Shown here in pieces: positions 1 through 8,100 of a stretch of DNA of 60,868 nt. Every line of letters starts with the position of its first letter. Position 1 is the first letter of the stretch. Origin of the DNA: JAPYTY01 sp036338435 (GTDB lineage: Bacteria; Acidobacteriota; UBA6911; RPQK01; JADFOI01). Location: the NCBI GenBank assembly GCA_036338435.1, contig JAYZCG010000050.1:1-60868 (forward strand). Reading direction: 5' to 3'. The notes under the pieces were generated by a model. The model saw only the letters and a list, made by a program, of their open reading frames with translations. It ran no database searches and was not told the DNA's origin. The position numbers and the translations under genes were made by a program.

Positions 1-284
1 AAGTCAGGGTCTACCTTTAACAGAGCTCGTGCGATACCCAACCGGGTCGCACCAGCCTGTCCCGTAAACCCTCCACCCCGCACATTGACATACACATCGA
101 AGGCCTCGGCGTTATCAGTCAGTACTAGAGGCTGAGTAATAATCATACGATGAGCCTCGCTTTTAAAGTACTCCTGAAATTCAATATGGTTGATGATTAC
201 TTGACCCTTTCCTCCAGGCATCAAAAAAACACGGGCCGTAGAGGTCTTCCTTTTTCCAGTTGCGCGATGTTGTTTTTCTTCCAA
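1..284 (-). CDS. rpsI: 30S ribosomal protein S9 (partial, 3' end outside window)
   Basis: The reverse strand encodes the N-terminal two thirds of S9: a basic start (H-R-A-T-G-K-R-K-T-S-T-A-R), the V-N-V-R-G-G-G-F-T-G-Q-A-G-A core and the following A-T-R-L-G-I-A-R-A-L helix. The window edge truncates the C-terminal tail that reaches the ribosomal P site. Two in-frame TTG codons are possible starts, at 290 and 284; the AAGGAG at 297-292 is only 1 nt from the first but 7 nt from the second, so 284 is preferred. That Shine-Dalgarno overlaps the rplM stop, so the two genes form the classic L13-S9 operon. Confidence 0.95.
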   Translation of the reverse strand, partial: MEEKQHRATGKRKTSTARVFLMPGGKGQVIINHIEFQEYFKSEAHRMIITQPLVLTDNAEAFDVYVNVRGGGFTGQAGATRLGIARALLKVDPD

Positions 285-295
285 GACCAAACTCC

Positions 296-724
296 TTACA
301 GCACAAGAGATTCGGGATTCTGCGCCTGGTGAGGATGAGCGCTACCCGCATAAACCTTAAGCTTCTTGAACATCTTGTCCCCAAGTTTACTTTTAGGGAG
401 CATCCCTTTGACTGCAAAGCGTAACAGGTCTTCCGGATGCTTGGCGAGTAGGTCTTTTGCCTTCATCTCCTTTAACCCCCCAGGATACCCGCTATGCCGA
501 TAGTAACTCTTACCCTCCCACTTTTTCCCTGTCAGACGGATCTTATCAGCATTGACCACCACCAGAAAATCACCCGTGTCGAGAAAATCAGTGTACCAAA
601 CCTTGTCCTTGCCCATTAGAATTGTTGCTAAACGAGAAGCCAAGCGACCTAGGACACGATCCTGGGCATCTACCAAATACCATTTGCGCTCTATTCCCTT
701 ACTCGGGGGGAGATAAGTCTTCAT
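296..724 (-). CDS. rplM: 50S ribosomal protein L13
   Basis: A 142-residue protein, the usual L13 length. Family signatures are R-K-W-Y-L-V-D-A near the N-terminus, V-L-G-R-L-A-S, the V-N-A-D-K-I-R-L-T-G-K-K-W segment, Y-R-H-S-G-Y-P-G-G-L, and A-V-K-G-M-L-P with Y-x-G-x-x-H-P-H-Q-A-Q at the end. It is an early-assembly protein of the large subunit. I chose the ATG at 724 because it gives the standard MKTY start; an in-frame ATG at 745 would add seven residues. Neither has a clear Shine-Dalgarno. The frame stays open to 1003, but the upstream translation has no L13 character. rpsI follows directly, so the pair is co-transcribed. Confidence 0.95.
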   Translation of the reverse strand: MKTYLPPSKGIERKWYLVDAQDRVLGRLASRLATILMGKDKVWYTDFLDTGDFLVVVNADKIRLTGKKWEGKSYYRHSGYPGGLKEMKAKDLLAKHPEDLLRFAVKGMLPKSKLGDKMFKKLKVYAGSAHPHQAQNPESLVL

Positions 725-745
725 GGAAGGAGGGTTTATACTCAT

Positions 746-1108
746 TTCAAAATTTATAATACTCACAAAACAGCAAAGCGCAGAAAATACAGGAATTACC
801 CATGTAATGTCAAGTATATCGGATCCCTCGGAGGAGGGTCTAAGTACATTATTTTGAACAATTTTTTTGACTTGTCCACCGGCATCCTGAATATACGCAT
901 TAAAAAGACTCAGAACAAAATTAAATCGGGTCAGAACCCACCAAACACTGGTCCGCATCAGAACTACGTTCATGCAGTTGACAAGCAAGGAATAAATCTC
1001 CACTATTCCGACTTAAGATTACTGGATTTATCGGGAAGTAATAGATCCAGTTTTAAAAGCTGTCAACATCCAAGAAAAGCAGAAGAAATTTAACCAAACT
1101 TGCTTACA
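746..1108. other. divergent intergenic region rplM / M24 peptidase
   Basis: This stretch separates the rplM-rpsI operon (minus) from the M24 peptidase (plus). It holds the candidate rplM promoter and the small inverted repeat at 825-838. I see no convincing gene: the open frames have no recognisable composition and no ribosome-binding site. No clear promoter for the peptidase is visible. Confidence 0.6.
784..813 (-). promoter_or_regulatory. candidate sigma-70 promoter for rplM-rpsI
   Basis: On the minus strand a perfect TTGACA (813-808) is followed after 18 nt by TATTTT (789-784), about 40-60 nt upstream of the L13 start. It reads toward rplM-rpsI. A short inverted repeat, CCCTC/GAGGG (825-838), lies just upstream and could be an operator or nothing. 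This is pattern matching only. Confidence 0.45.
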
Positions 1109-2170
1109 ATGTCATCTATAGCTCGTCACCGTCGATGGCTCAAAGGTCTGGAAGCCAATCAGCTCGATGGTTTTTTGGTGAGCCATTCACCTAATCTTTC
1201 CTACCTCTTCCATTTCAGCGGTTCTGCGGGGTTAGGCTGTTATGTATCTGGTCAGTCCTATTTGATCGTTGACTCTCGTTACATTGAACAGGCTAATGCA
1301 GAGACCTCAAATTGCCACATACTTCTGGCCGAAAAATCACTGGAAGATACACTCAAAACCCTCCTTGAAAAATTATCATCCCGGAAACACTTGCGGATAG
1401 GTGTTGAATCCGCCCATATCTCCTGGGAACAAATACGTCGACTCCAGTCATGGACAACTCAGATCAACTGGATCCCGACCTCGCACCTGATAGAGAAGCT
1501 ACGTATGATTAAGGATGCAGAGGAACTTAAGCTCCTGGAAGAAGCCGTCCGGATAGCCCAACAAGCCTACCAACTTATGAAGGGAGAGGTCCGCGCCGGT
1601 ATGAAAGAAATTGATGTTGCTGGTATTCTTGAGCTTGAGTTTAGGCAAGCTGGTGGTCAAGGACTCGCTTTCGACACTATTGTTGCCTCCGGTTCTCGTT
1701 CTTCTCTTCCCCATGCCAGCACTACGTATAGAACCATTCGAGAAGACGAATTCCTGCTGGTTGACTTCGGAATCAAATACCAAGGTTACTGTAGTGATCT
1801 CACACGCATTCATTCTATGCCAAAGTCCGTTGCACCCAGTATCTTCGCCATCGTTCAAGAGGCTCAGAGAGAAGCGATTGCACACATTCGCCCTGGTGTT
1901 TGTTCTACAAAAATTGATGCTGCCGCTCGACAGATCATTTCCAGGTATGGATATGGGGATTATTTCAAGCACAGTACAGGGCATGGTCTAGGCCTAGAAG
2001 TACACGAGCTCCCGTCCTTGTCAGCTCACAAGCCGCAAGAGATCCAGGAGGGACTGACCATCACAGTGGAGCCAGGGATATACCTGCCCGGCAAATATGG
2101 GGTACGCATTGAGGACGTCGTAACCGTTACCAAAACTGGTTGTAGAATACTTTCAAATCAATCTATCTAG
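1109..2170 (+). CDS. M24 family metallopeptidase (Xaa-Pro aminopeptidase/dipeptidase-like)
   Basis: A pita-bread fold peptidase of about 353 residues with the usual two parts: an N-terminal creatinase-like domain (about 1-130) and a C-terminal M24 domain. The metal ligands are visible: the V-D-F-G and S-D-L-T-R aspartates, the histidine of G-H-G-L-G-L-E-V-H-E, the glutamate of T-V-E-P-G-I-Y, and the glutamate of R-I-E-D. It should remove or cleave next to proline in the cytoplasm, with Mn or Co. The ATG at 1109 is preferred to an in-frame TTG at 1100. The gene sits upstream of accBC, where M24 peptidases are often found in bacteria, sometimes with efp, which is not here. PepP-like and PepQ-like functions cannot be separated by eye. 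Confidence 0.88.
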   Translation: MSSIARHRRWLKGLEANQLDGFLVSHSPNLSYLFHFSGSAGLGCYVSGQSYLIVDSRYIEQANAETSNCHILLAEKSLEDTLKTLLEKLSSRKHLRIGVESAHISWEQIRRLQSWTTQINWIPTSHLIEKLRMIKDAEELKLLEEAVRIAQQAYQLMKGEVRAGMKEIDVAGILELEFRQAGGQGLAFDTIVASGSRSSLPHASTTYRTIREDEFLLVDFGIKYQGYCSDLTRIHSMPKSVAPSIFAIVQEAQREAIAHIRPGVCSTKIDAAARQIISRYGYGDYFKHSTGHGLGLEVHELPSLSAHKPQEIQEGLTITVEPGIYLPGKYGVRIEDVVTVTKTGCRILSNQSI

Positions 2171-2235
2171 CCTAGCTTAGATATACCGTGGACAAGGAAG
2201 GATGATCCTATTTGACTAAAATGCCCCCAGCATCG

Positions 2236-2250
2236 ACAATGGCCCATTGT
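2236..2250. promoter_or_regulatory. 7-1-7 palindrome upstream of accB
   Basis: ACAATGG-C-CCATTGT is a perfect inverted repeat ending 16 nt before the accB ATG and just before its Shine-Dalgarno (GCAGGAG). It may be an operator or a small mRNA hairpin controlling acetyl-CoA carboxylase synthesis. The regulator is unknown. Confidence 0.35.
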
Positions 2251-2266
2251 TTCCGCAGGAGTACTC

Positions 2267-2725
2267 ATGCATATAAAAGAGATCAGAGAACTGATCGAGT
2301 TGATTGAGGAGTCGTCCGTTGTTGAGGAATTCGAAATGGAACGGGCTGGGGTTCGCATAAGGATCAGGAAAACACTTTCTACCTCAGCAGTGCCCGCGAG
2401 CGGTGAGTTGTCCGCTACGCCATTGGCACCTGAAACGTCTGTGCTAGCCTCTCCACCATCACCCGTAACAAAAGCAGAACCTCACTTCGTCTTTGAGGCA
2501 CCTATTGTGGGTACTTTTTATGCAGCCTCACAACCCGATGCAGAGCCGTTTGTCAAAATCGGCGACCAAGTCAAGAGTGGTTCGGTTCTTTGTGTTATCG
2601 AAGCCATGAAAATCTTCAACCAAATCGAGAGTGATGTAGACGGGGAGATTATTAAGATATTGGTGGAAAACGGCCAGCCCATAGAATACGGTCAACCCTT
2701 GTTCGAAATTAAAGTCAAGGCTTGA
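2267..2725 (+). CDS. accB: acetyl-CoA carboxylase biotin carboxyl carrier protein
   Basis: A 152-residue BCCP. The N-terminus is the typical I-K-E-I-R-E-L-I-E-L-I-E-E-S helix, then a Pro/Ala-rich flexible linker (about 45-75), then the C-terminal biotinyl domain with the E-A-M-K-I-F-N biotinylation motif, where the lysine carries biotin. It shuttles carboxyl groups between biotin carboxylase and the carboxyltransferase in fatty acid synthesis. accC follows after 4 nt, the canonical accBC operon. The carboxyltransferase genes accA and accD are not in the window. Confidence 0.97.
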   Translation: MHIKEIRELIELIEESSVVEEFEMERAGVRIRIRKTLSTSAVPASGELSATPLAPETSVLASPPSPVTKAEPHFVFEAPIVGTFYAASQPDAEPFVKIGDQVKSGSVLCVIEAMKIFNQIESDVDGEIIKILVENGQPIEYGQPLFEIKVKA

Positions 2726-2729
2726 CCCT

Positions 2730-4073
2730 ATGTTCAGAAAAGTGCTTGTTGCCAATCGTGGTGAGATCGCCCTACGAATTATCTCTGCCTGCAAGGAATT
2801 ACGTGTTCAGACAGTAGCAGTTTATTCTGAGGCAGATCGGGATTCTCTGCACGTCCGCTTTGCTGATGAAGCCGTCTGTATCGGCCCGGCCAGAAGTGAC
2901 GAAAGCTATCTTAATATCGCTAGTATCCTTAGTGCAGCGGAAATTACCAACGCCGACGCGATTCATCCTGGCTACGGCTATTTGGCAGAGAACGCAGACT
3001 TTGCAGAAATCTGCAACACCTGCAATATCAAGTTTATCGGTCCGCCTGCCGAAATCATTGAACTCATGGGCAACAAAGCTCAAGCCCGTAAAAAAATGAT
3101 CCAGTCTGGGTTACCGGTCATCCCCGGTACCGGAATCGTCACTAATGGCGATGTGGATGTTCAGAACCTCAGCGAAAAGGTTGGCTTTCCATTGATTATC
3201 AAAGCCGCTGCGGGAGGAGGAGGCCGCGGGATGCGGGTAATTCACAATTTAGACGAACTTCCAGATGCTCTGACTACTGCTCAATCAGAGGCTCAAAACG
3301 CATTTGGCAACTCTGACGTCTATATTGAACGCTTCCTAGAAAACACTCGACATATAGAATTCCAGATTCTGGCAGACGAACACGGAAACGTGGTCCATCT
3401 AGGAGAACGTGACTGCTCTATACAACGCAGACACCAAAAATTAATTGAAGAGTCTCCCAGCCCCATCATGTCTGCAAAACTACGTCAAGAACTAGGCCAA
3501 CAGGTCGTTCAAGCGATGAAAGATATAAATTATCAAAACGTCGGAACTATTGAGTTCCTCTTTGAGCCCGATGGGAACTATTACTTTATTGAGATGAATA
3601 CCCGGGTTCAAGTAGAACATCCCGTAACAGAAATGGTAACTGGGCTGGATATTGTCAAAGAACAAATGCGAAGTGCTGCCGGAGAAAAATTCATCTATTC
3701 ACAGGAAGACATTGACTTTCGTGGGCATAGTGTAGAGTGTCGCATTAATGCCGAGTGCCCTGAGACCTTCGTTCCTTCTCCTGGCAAGGTAACCGCGTAC
3801 CATCCCCCTGGGGGACCTGGAATCCGTGTCGACTCTACCGTTCACACCTCTTGTTCAGTCCCACCCTATTATGATTCCCTAATCGCTAAAGTTATCGCCC
3901 ATGGCGTCGACAGGCAGGAAGCCCTGGACCGCCTGAACCGGGCTCTGGATGTATTTGTCATCGAAGGGATCAAAACTAGCATCCCTTTACACAAAAAAAT
4001 TATCAACCATCCAGATTTCGTGAAGGGCCAGTTCGACACCGCATTCTTGGAAAAATTAAAGGCTCAAAACTAA
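2730..4073 (+). CDS. accC: acetyl-CoA carboxylase, biotin carboxylase subunit
   Basis: A 447-residue biotin carboxylase of standard length. The N-terminal domain starts with the R-K-V-L-V-A-N-R-G-E-I-A-L-R-I signature. The ATP-grasp domain has the glycine-rich A-A-A-G-G-G-G-R-G-M-R loop, R-D-C-S-I-Q-R-R-H-Q-K and E-M-N-T-R-V-Q-V-E-H-P-V-T-E. The C-terminal domain has H-S-V-E-C-R-I-N-A-E. It carboxylates the biotin on AccB using ATP and bicarbonate. It is translationally close-coupled to accB, and a transporter follows with a 4-nt gap, so the operon probably continues. Confidence 0.97.
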   Translation: MFRKVLVANRGEIALRIISACKELRVQTVAVYSEADRDSLHVRFADEAVCIGPARSDESYLNIASILSAAEITNADAIHPGYGYLAENADFAEICNTCNIKFIGPPAEIIELMGNKAQARKKMIQSGLPVIPGTGIVTNGDVDVQNLSEKVGFPLIIKAAAGGGGRGMRVIHNLDELPDALTTAQSEAQNAFGNSDVYIERFLENTRHIEFQILADEHGNVVHLGERDCSIQRRHQKLIEESPSPIMSAKLRQELGQQVVQAMKDINYQNVGTIEFLFEPDGNYYFIEMNTRVQVEHPVTEMVTGLDIVKEQMRSAAGEKFIYSQEDIDFRGHSVECRINAECPETFVPSPGKVTAYHPPGGPGIRVDSTVHTSCSVPPYYDSLIAKVIAHGVDRQEALDRLNRALDVFVIEGIKTSIPLHKKIINHPDFVKGQFDTAFLEKLKAQN

Positions 4074-4077
4074 CGTT

Positions 4078-5460
4078 GTGAAAACTAAATCAACAAGAGG
4101 TATCTGGGGATCAAAGCTGGGTTTTATCCTGGCTGCATCCGGTTCAGCAATTGGATTGGGAAATATCTGGAGGTTCCCAACCATGACTGGGGAAAATGGA
4201 GGAGCCGCCTTTGTTTTGATCTATCTGGGTTGTGTCATCCTCATCGGGGTTCCCGTGATGATTGCAGAACTGTCTATGGGGCGAAAAGCTATCAGTGATC
4301 CAGTAGGTGCATTTAAATCACTTGCACCACAAACTTGGTGGAAAGCAGTGGGGGCTTTGGGGGTTTTGACCGGCTTCATGATTCTCAGTGCTTACACTGT
4401 GGTTGCCGCCTGGACCCTTAAATACATTTTCGTCACCCTCACCGGACAATTTTACGGATTAGATCAAGCTGATATAAAAAGAATTTTTACAGACTTTATC
4501 GCCGATGGCTATTCAGTCATCTTCTATCAATTCCTCATTGTGGCAACCACGATTTGGATTGTCAGAGGTGGAATTCGAGGAGGCATTGAAAAAGCGACCA
4601 AGATCTTGATGCCTCTCATGATTGTTCTTCTTGTTCTTCTGGTCATCCGCTCCGTTACGCTTCCGGGAGCACACTTAGGACTCAGTTTCTATCTAACTCC
4701 TGATTTCAGCAAAGTTGATTCTGCCGTCGTCGGATCTGCTCTCGGACATGCCTTCTTCACCCTCAGTTTGGGCATGGGTGCCATGATCACTTACGGTAGT
4801 TACCTCGGGAAAGATGATAATCTGGTGTCCAGCGCACTTTACGTCAGCCTCGCTGATACACTAATTGCATTTCTTGCTGGATTTGCTATTTTCCCAGCTT
4901 TGTTTTCAGTTTCAGGATTGTCTCCCGCGGAAGGACCAGGCCTCATTTTTCTTGTCCTCCCTAACATTTTCAACGCCATTCCTTTAGGGCAACTTTTCGG
5001 CACGATCTTTTTCTGCCTTCTGGCCATCGCAGCCCTAACTTCAGCAATTTCACTTCTCGAAGTGGTCGTTGCCTATTTCATTGACCAACTTGGATGGCAA
5101 AGAAAAACGACGACTTTACTAGTAGGTTCTTCCGCGTTCCTGGTAGGGGTTCCTTGTGCCTTAAGCAATGGATCTATCGATCGCCTCTCAGGTTTAATGG
5201 ACCTAGTGTTTTTATACTTCGGAGAGATATCTCTGGCAGTCGGAGCCCTCTTTATTTGCGTTTTTGTTGGTTGGAAGTGGGGCATTCAAAATGCAGTGGA
5301 AGAAATCCATTCTGGATGTCCTTCCTTTTCACAAGCGCCAACTTGGATCTTTTTAGTACGCTACATATGCCCACTTGCTATTGCCGTCATCCTAAGCGGC
5401 TATTTCAAAAAACCCCTTGCAATCTTAATAGATTTTTCTCTTTCGTTCTTTAGAACCTGA
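4078..5460 (+). CDS. sodium-dependent neurotransmitter symporter family (SNF/NSS) transporter
   Basis: A 460-residue polytopic inner-membrane protein with about 12 predicted membrane helices. The first helix carries the SNF signature S-G-S-A-I-G-L-G-N-I-W-R-F-P, the unwound region that binds sodium and substrate in LeuT, followed by N-G-G-A-A-F and M-A-E-L-S-M-G-R. The family co-transports Na+ with amino acids or related amines; the substrate cannot be read here. The start is GTG at 4078, 4 nt after accC. Its stop codon overlaps the thiE ATG (TGATG), so both are likely in the accBC transcript. Confidence 0.93.
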   Translation: MKTKSTRGIWGSKLGFILAASGSAIGLGNIWRFPTMTGENGGAAFVLIYLGCVILIGVPVMIAELSMGRKAISDPVGAFKSLAPQTWWKAVGALGVLTGFMILSAYTVVAAWTLKYIFVTLTGQFYGLDQADIKRIFTDFIADGYSVIFYQFLIVATTIWIVRGGIRGGIEKATKILMPLMIVLLVLLVIRSVTLPGAHLGLSFYLTPDFSKVDSAVVGSALGHAFFTLSLGMGAMITYGSYLGKDDNLVSSALYVSLADTLIAFLAGFAIFPALFSVSGLSPAEGPGLIFLVLPNIFNAIPLGQLFGTIFFCLLAIAALTSAISLLEVVVAYFIDQLGWQRKTTTLLVGSSAFLVGVPCALSNGSIDRLSGLMDLVFLYFGEISLAVGALFICVFVGWKWGIQNAVEEIHSGCPSFSQAPTWIFLVRYICPLAIAVILSGYFKKPLAILIDFSLSFFRT

Positions 5461-6098
5461 TGAGATCCCTCCAACTCGGAAAGGTATACCCCATCACCAG
5501 TCTGAACAATAGACACGACTGGAACCATGCTCAGTTAGCTGAAAAATATCTCCAAGGAGGCGGGAACTTTGTCCAGATTCGGGATACCTCTCTATCTGAT
5601 TCAGTATTGTACCGCCAGTTGCTCGAAGTACGATCTCTGTGTAACTCCTTCAAGGGACAGTTTCTAGTCAACAACCGAACAGATCTAGCTTTGGCAGTCT
5701 CGGCAAACGGAATTCACCTCGGCCAAAACGACTTGCCGGTTAAAGCCGCACGAAAACTGCTGGGGAACAAGGCCCTGATTGGCCTATCTACACACAATAG
5801 GTATCAGTTCCAGAAAGCACAATGTGAAGACATCGACTATGTCGCCCTGGGTCCTATCTTCCCAACCTCCACCATCCCAACAGCAAATCCTCCGGTCGGG
5901 GTTGAAACCTTCAAGAATTTGGCTGCTGAAAGCCGATGTCCAGTGGTTGCCATCGGAGGGATATCTTTGGAAAGAGCGCAGGAATTGTGGGACGCGGGAG
6001 CTCATTCAGTGGCTATTATCTCTGACATTAATCAAAGCACTGATGTCGTTAAACGAATATCCCAGTACCTGTCCCTATCAAAGAATTTAGCGCAATGA
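5460..6098 (+). CDS. thiE: thiamine phosphate synthase
   Basis: A 212-residue TIM-barrel enzyme that joins HMP-pyrophosphate to thiazole phosphate to form thiamine phosphate. Visible motifs are Q-I-R-D (phosphate/pyrophosphate site), N-N-R-x-D-L-A-L-A, G-I-H-L-G-Q-x-D-L, G-L-S-T-H, the L-G-P-I-F-P-T loop and A-I-G-G-I-S near the C-terminus. Its ATG overlaps the stop codon of the upstream transporter, suggesting translational coupling. Other thiamine genes are not nearby, so it could equally be the related regulator TenI, though the L-G-P-I-F-P-T and D-L-P segments favour an active ThiE. No TPP riboswitch is seen upstream. Confidence 0.9.
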   Translation: MRSLQLGKVYPITSLNNRHDWNHAQLAEKYLQGGGNFVQIRDTSLSDSVLYRQLLEVRSLCNSFKGQFLVNNRTDLALAVSANGIHLGQNDLPVKAARKLLGNKALIGLSTHNRYQFQKAQCEDIDYVALGPIFPTSTIPTANPPVGVETFKNLAAESRCPVVAIGGISLERAQELWDAGAHSVAIISDINQSTDVVKRISQYLSLSKNLAQ

Positions 6099-6171
6099 GT
6101 AGTGACATCGGAATAGGATTATCGGTAAAACTCCACAAGAATGCCAAAAGCAATGAGCTGGGAACAACCAT

Positions 6172-6768
6172 ATGACTACGAATCTACTCCTTTTCAAAAC
6201 TGACAAGGGAAATGTATATCCCATTGGGGGCAAAGATGCCAATGACTATGAGGTCTCTACAGAACCTCAGCAAATGGGTTCACTCAGGCGCAGTATCCAC
6301 GACACCTACAAGAAGCTGGTCAGTAAGATAGATTACCACGAACGACTCTGCTCCCAACTTCGGCATTCTTCCGACTTGCTAGTGTTGTACCCAGCCGAGA
6401 TGAACCCGGCCGAAGCGTAACAGAAACTACTCCATTTCATTAGGTTATGCATTAACAAACACACCCTTTGGACATACATCGCTGGGCTTATTGCCATTTT
6501 GGGTATTGTCTTGGCCCCGATTCCAGGCCCCAACATCTTCTTTTTCTATCCAGCTGCCAGAAGCCTTGGTCACTACTTTGCCAGTACAGGAGCCCGTAGA
6601 ATAAGGGAACGGAAGAACTTGAAATTTCAAGTCGACCCCCTAATTGACAAGGTACAACTGAGCCTTGGGGAGGATACGGGAGGGGTGAGTTCAGTAATCT
6701 CAGAGTTGGAAGAGAAGTACAATATAGGCAACCTCTCTACTCTACTTAAACCGCTACAAGAAAAGTGA
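6172..6768 (+). pseudogene. K+/H+ exchange-related protein (Mit_KHE1-like), interrupted by an in-frame TAA
   Basis: Two open segments lie in the same frame, 6172-6420 and 6421-6768, separated only by a TAA at 6418-6420. Read through, they give about 198 residues: a polar N-terminal part, a hydrophobic helix (residues about 95-110, W-T-Y-I-A-G-L-I-A-I-L) and a motif I-P-G-P-N-I-F-F-F-Y-P-x-x-R-x-x-x-H-Y-x-x-x-x-G-A, which resembles the mitochondrial K+-H+ exchange-related family (PF10173); I hold that assignment loosely. There is no frameshift or deletion around the stop. It may be a recent nonsense mutation, a sequencing or assembly error, or a truncated product. TAA cannot be read as selenocysteine. 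The interval 6769-6880 holds nothing I recognise. Confidence 0.5.
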
Positions 6769-6880
6769 ATGGAGTGTCTCGTAAATAGAACAATAGGAAA
6801 AAGAGCGTGGGAGATGGGCAAAGACAGTTTCTGAGTTATTCTGAGCAGTTAAAAACTAATGGTCGTTTTTAAGCATCCTT

Positions 6881-7990
6881 CTACCCTTTGAGATAGCCTT
6901 CCACCATAAAATCAGGCCGAAGAGAGTGAGAAGTAAACACCCGAGTCTTCTCTAAGTTCACCGCCTCACGTAGCTGATCAATGCCCAGATCCCCAATGCC
7001 TGGCTGACCACTACTACCAATGATCTTTGGCCCATAGAAGAAATTAATCTTCTGTACTGCTTGGGCCTGTAGAGCCGAAGCAGCGACGCGAGCCCCACCT
7101 TCAATGACAACACTAGTGATTTTCAGGTGACCTAGATGATCCAGTATTCTGTCCCATTGCAACAGACCGTCTCTCTCCGATATTCTGATCAATTCAGCCT
7201 TCTTTGCCAGCGCAACCAGTCGTTTCTTAGCTGCTCGACGACTGTGGAAAATGATCACACGATCAGAGGAGGCAAATAGCTTAGCCTGCTCGGGAGTGCG
7301 CAGCCTTGAGTCTAAAATCACTTTAGTGATCTTGTTACGTACGCGTCTGTTCCAACGTACATCTAAAGCAGGATCGTCCTGTAGCACTGTTTTACTACCC
7401 ACAAGAATCGCATCATAGTGGTAGCGAATTCGGTGGACCATCTGACGGGCATTCGCCTGAGTAATCCACTGGGAATCACCACTGCTGGTCGCAATACGAC
7501 CATCCAAAGTTAACGCTAACTTCAGCAACACAAATGGACGGGTGGTCACGGCAAAATGCAGAAATACTTCATTCTGCCGGGTTGCCCTCTCACTACAGAG
7601 CCCTAAATCAACGTCAATTTGCTGCCTGCGAAGTCTTGGTATACCTCGAAGCGATCCGTGCCGATAGGGATCGCGCACCGCCACAAAAACTTTTTTTATC
7701 CCTGATTCTACAATCCGATCTACACATGGAGGGGTTCTCCCATGGTGAGCGCAGGGTTCCATATTAACGTAAAGAGTAGCTCCCTTTGCCTGGACCCCCG
7801 CACGCTCAAGTGCAATCACTTCAGCATGATCTCGGGCTTCGTAGAGGTGATAGCCATATCCCACGACCCTACCCTTCTTTACCACTACCGCTCCGACCAC
7901 GGGATTTGGACTTACATGGCCAAGTCCTCGGCCAGCCAGAGAAATGGCTCGTCTCATGAAATTCTCGTGCAGATTTTCAGAGTCTTGCAT
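6881..7990 (-). CDS. ribD: bifunctional riboflavin biosynthesis deaminase/reductase RibD
   Basis: About 369 residues. The N-terminal deaminase domain (about 1-140) has the zinc signature H-A-E-V-I-A-L and P-C-A-H-H-G-R-T-P-P-C. The C-terminal reductase domain (about 145-365) has S-Q-W-I-T, the D-A-I-L-V-G-x-x-T-V-x-x-D-D-P segment and V-I-E-G-G-A. It performs steps two and three of riboflavin synthesis from GTP. I used the ATG at 7990; an upstream GTG at 8011 adds seven unconserved residues. The segment after the zinc site reads D-P-Y-R-H-G-S-L-R-G-I where most RibD have D-P-N-P-x-V-x-G-x-G-I, so this substrate loop is divergent. No other rib gene and no FMN riboswitch is seen. Confidence 0.93.
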   Translation of the reverse strand: MQDSENLHENFMRRAISLAGRGLGHVSPNPVVGAVVVKKGRVVGYGYHLYEARDHAEVIALERAGVQAKGATLYVNMEPCAHHGRTPPCVDRIVESGIKKVFVAVRDPYRHGSLRGIPRLRRQQIDVDLGLCSERATRQNEVFLHFAVTTRPFVLLKLALTLDGRIATSSGDSQWITQANARQMVHRIRYHYDAILVGSKTVLQDDPALDVRWNRRVRNKITKVILDSRLRTPEQAKLFASSDRVIIFHSRRAAKKRLVALAKKAELIRISERDGLLQWDRILDHLGHLKITSVVIEGGARVAASALQAQAVQKINFFYGPKIIGSSGQPGIGDLGIDQLREAVNLEKTRVFTSHSLRPDFMVEGYLKG

Positions 7991-8100
7991 AGCAATAAAA
8001 CAATAGACCAATGGATGCGCAAGAACAATAGGGGTCGTAGAAACACGCCAAGGTGTGTGGACAGATACACAAACGTAAACCCTATTACGTCATTACGTCA

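Noticed and set aside
725..1003. Long in-frame extension upstream of rplM
   Set aside because: The frame is open but the translation lacks L13 or signal features and the standard L13 start is at 724.
6418..6420. TAA in the K+/H+ exchange-related gene as recoding
   Set aside because: TAA is not a selenocysteine or pyrrolysine codon and TAA ends many normal genes here, so reassignment is untenable.
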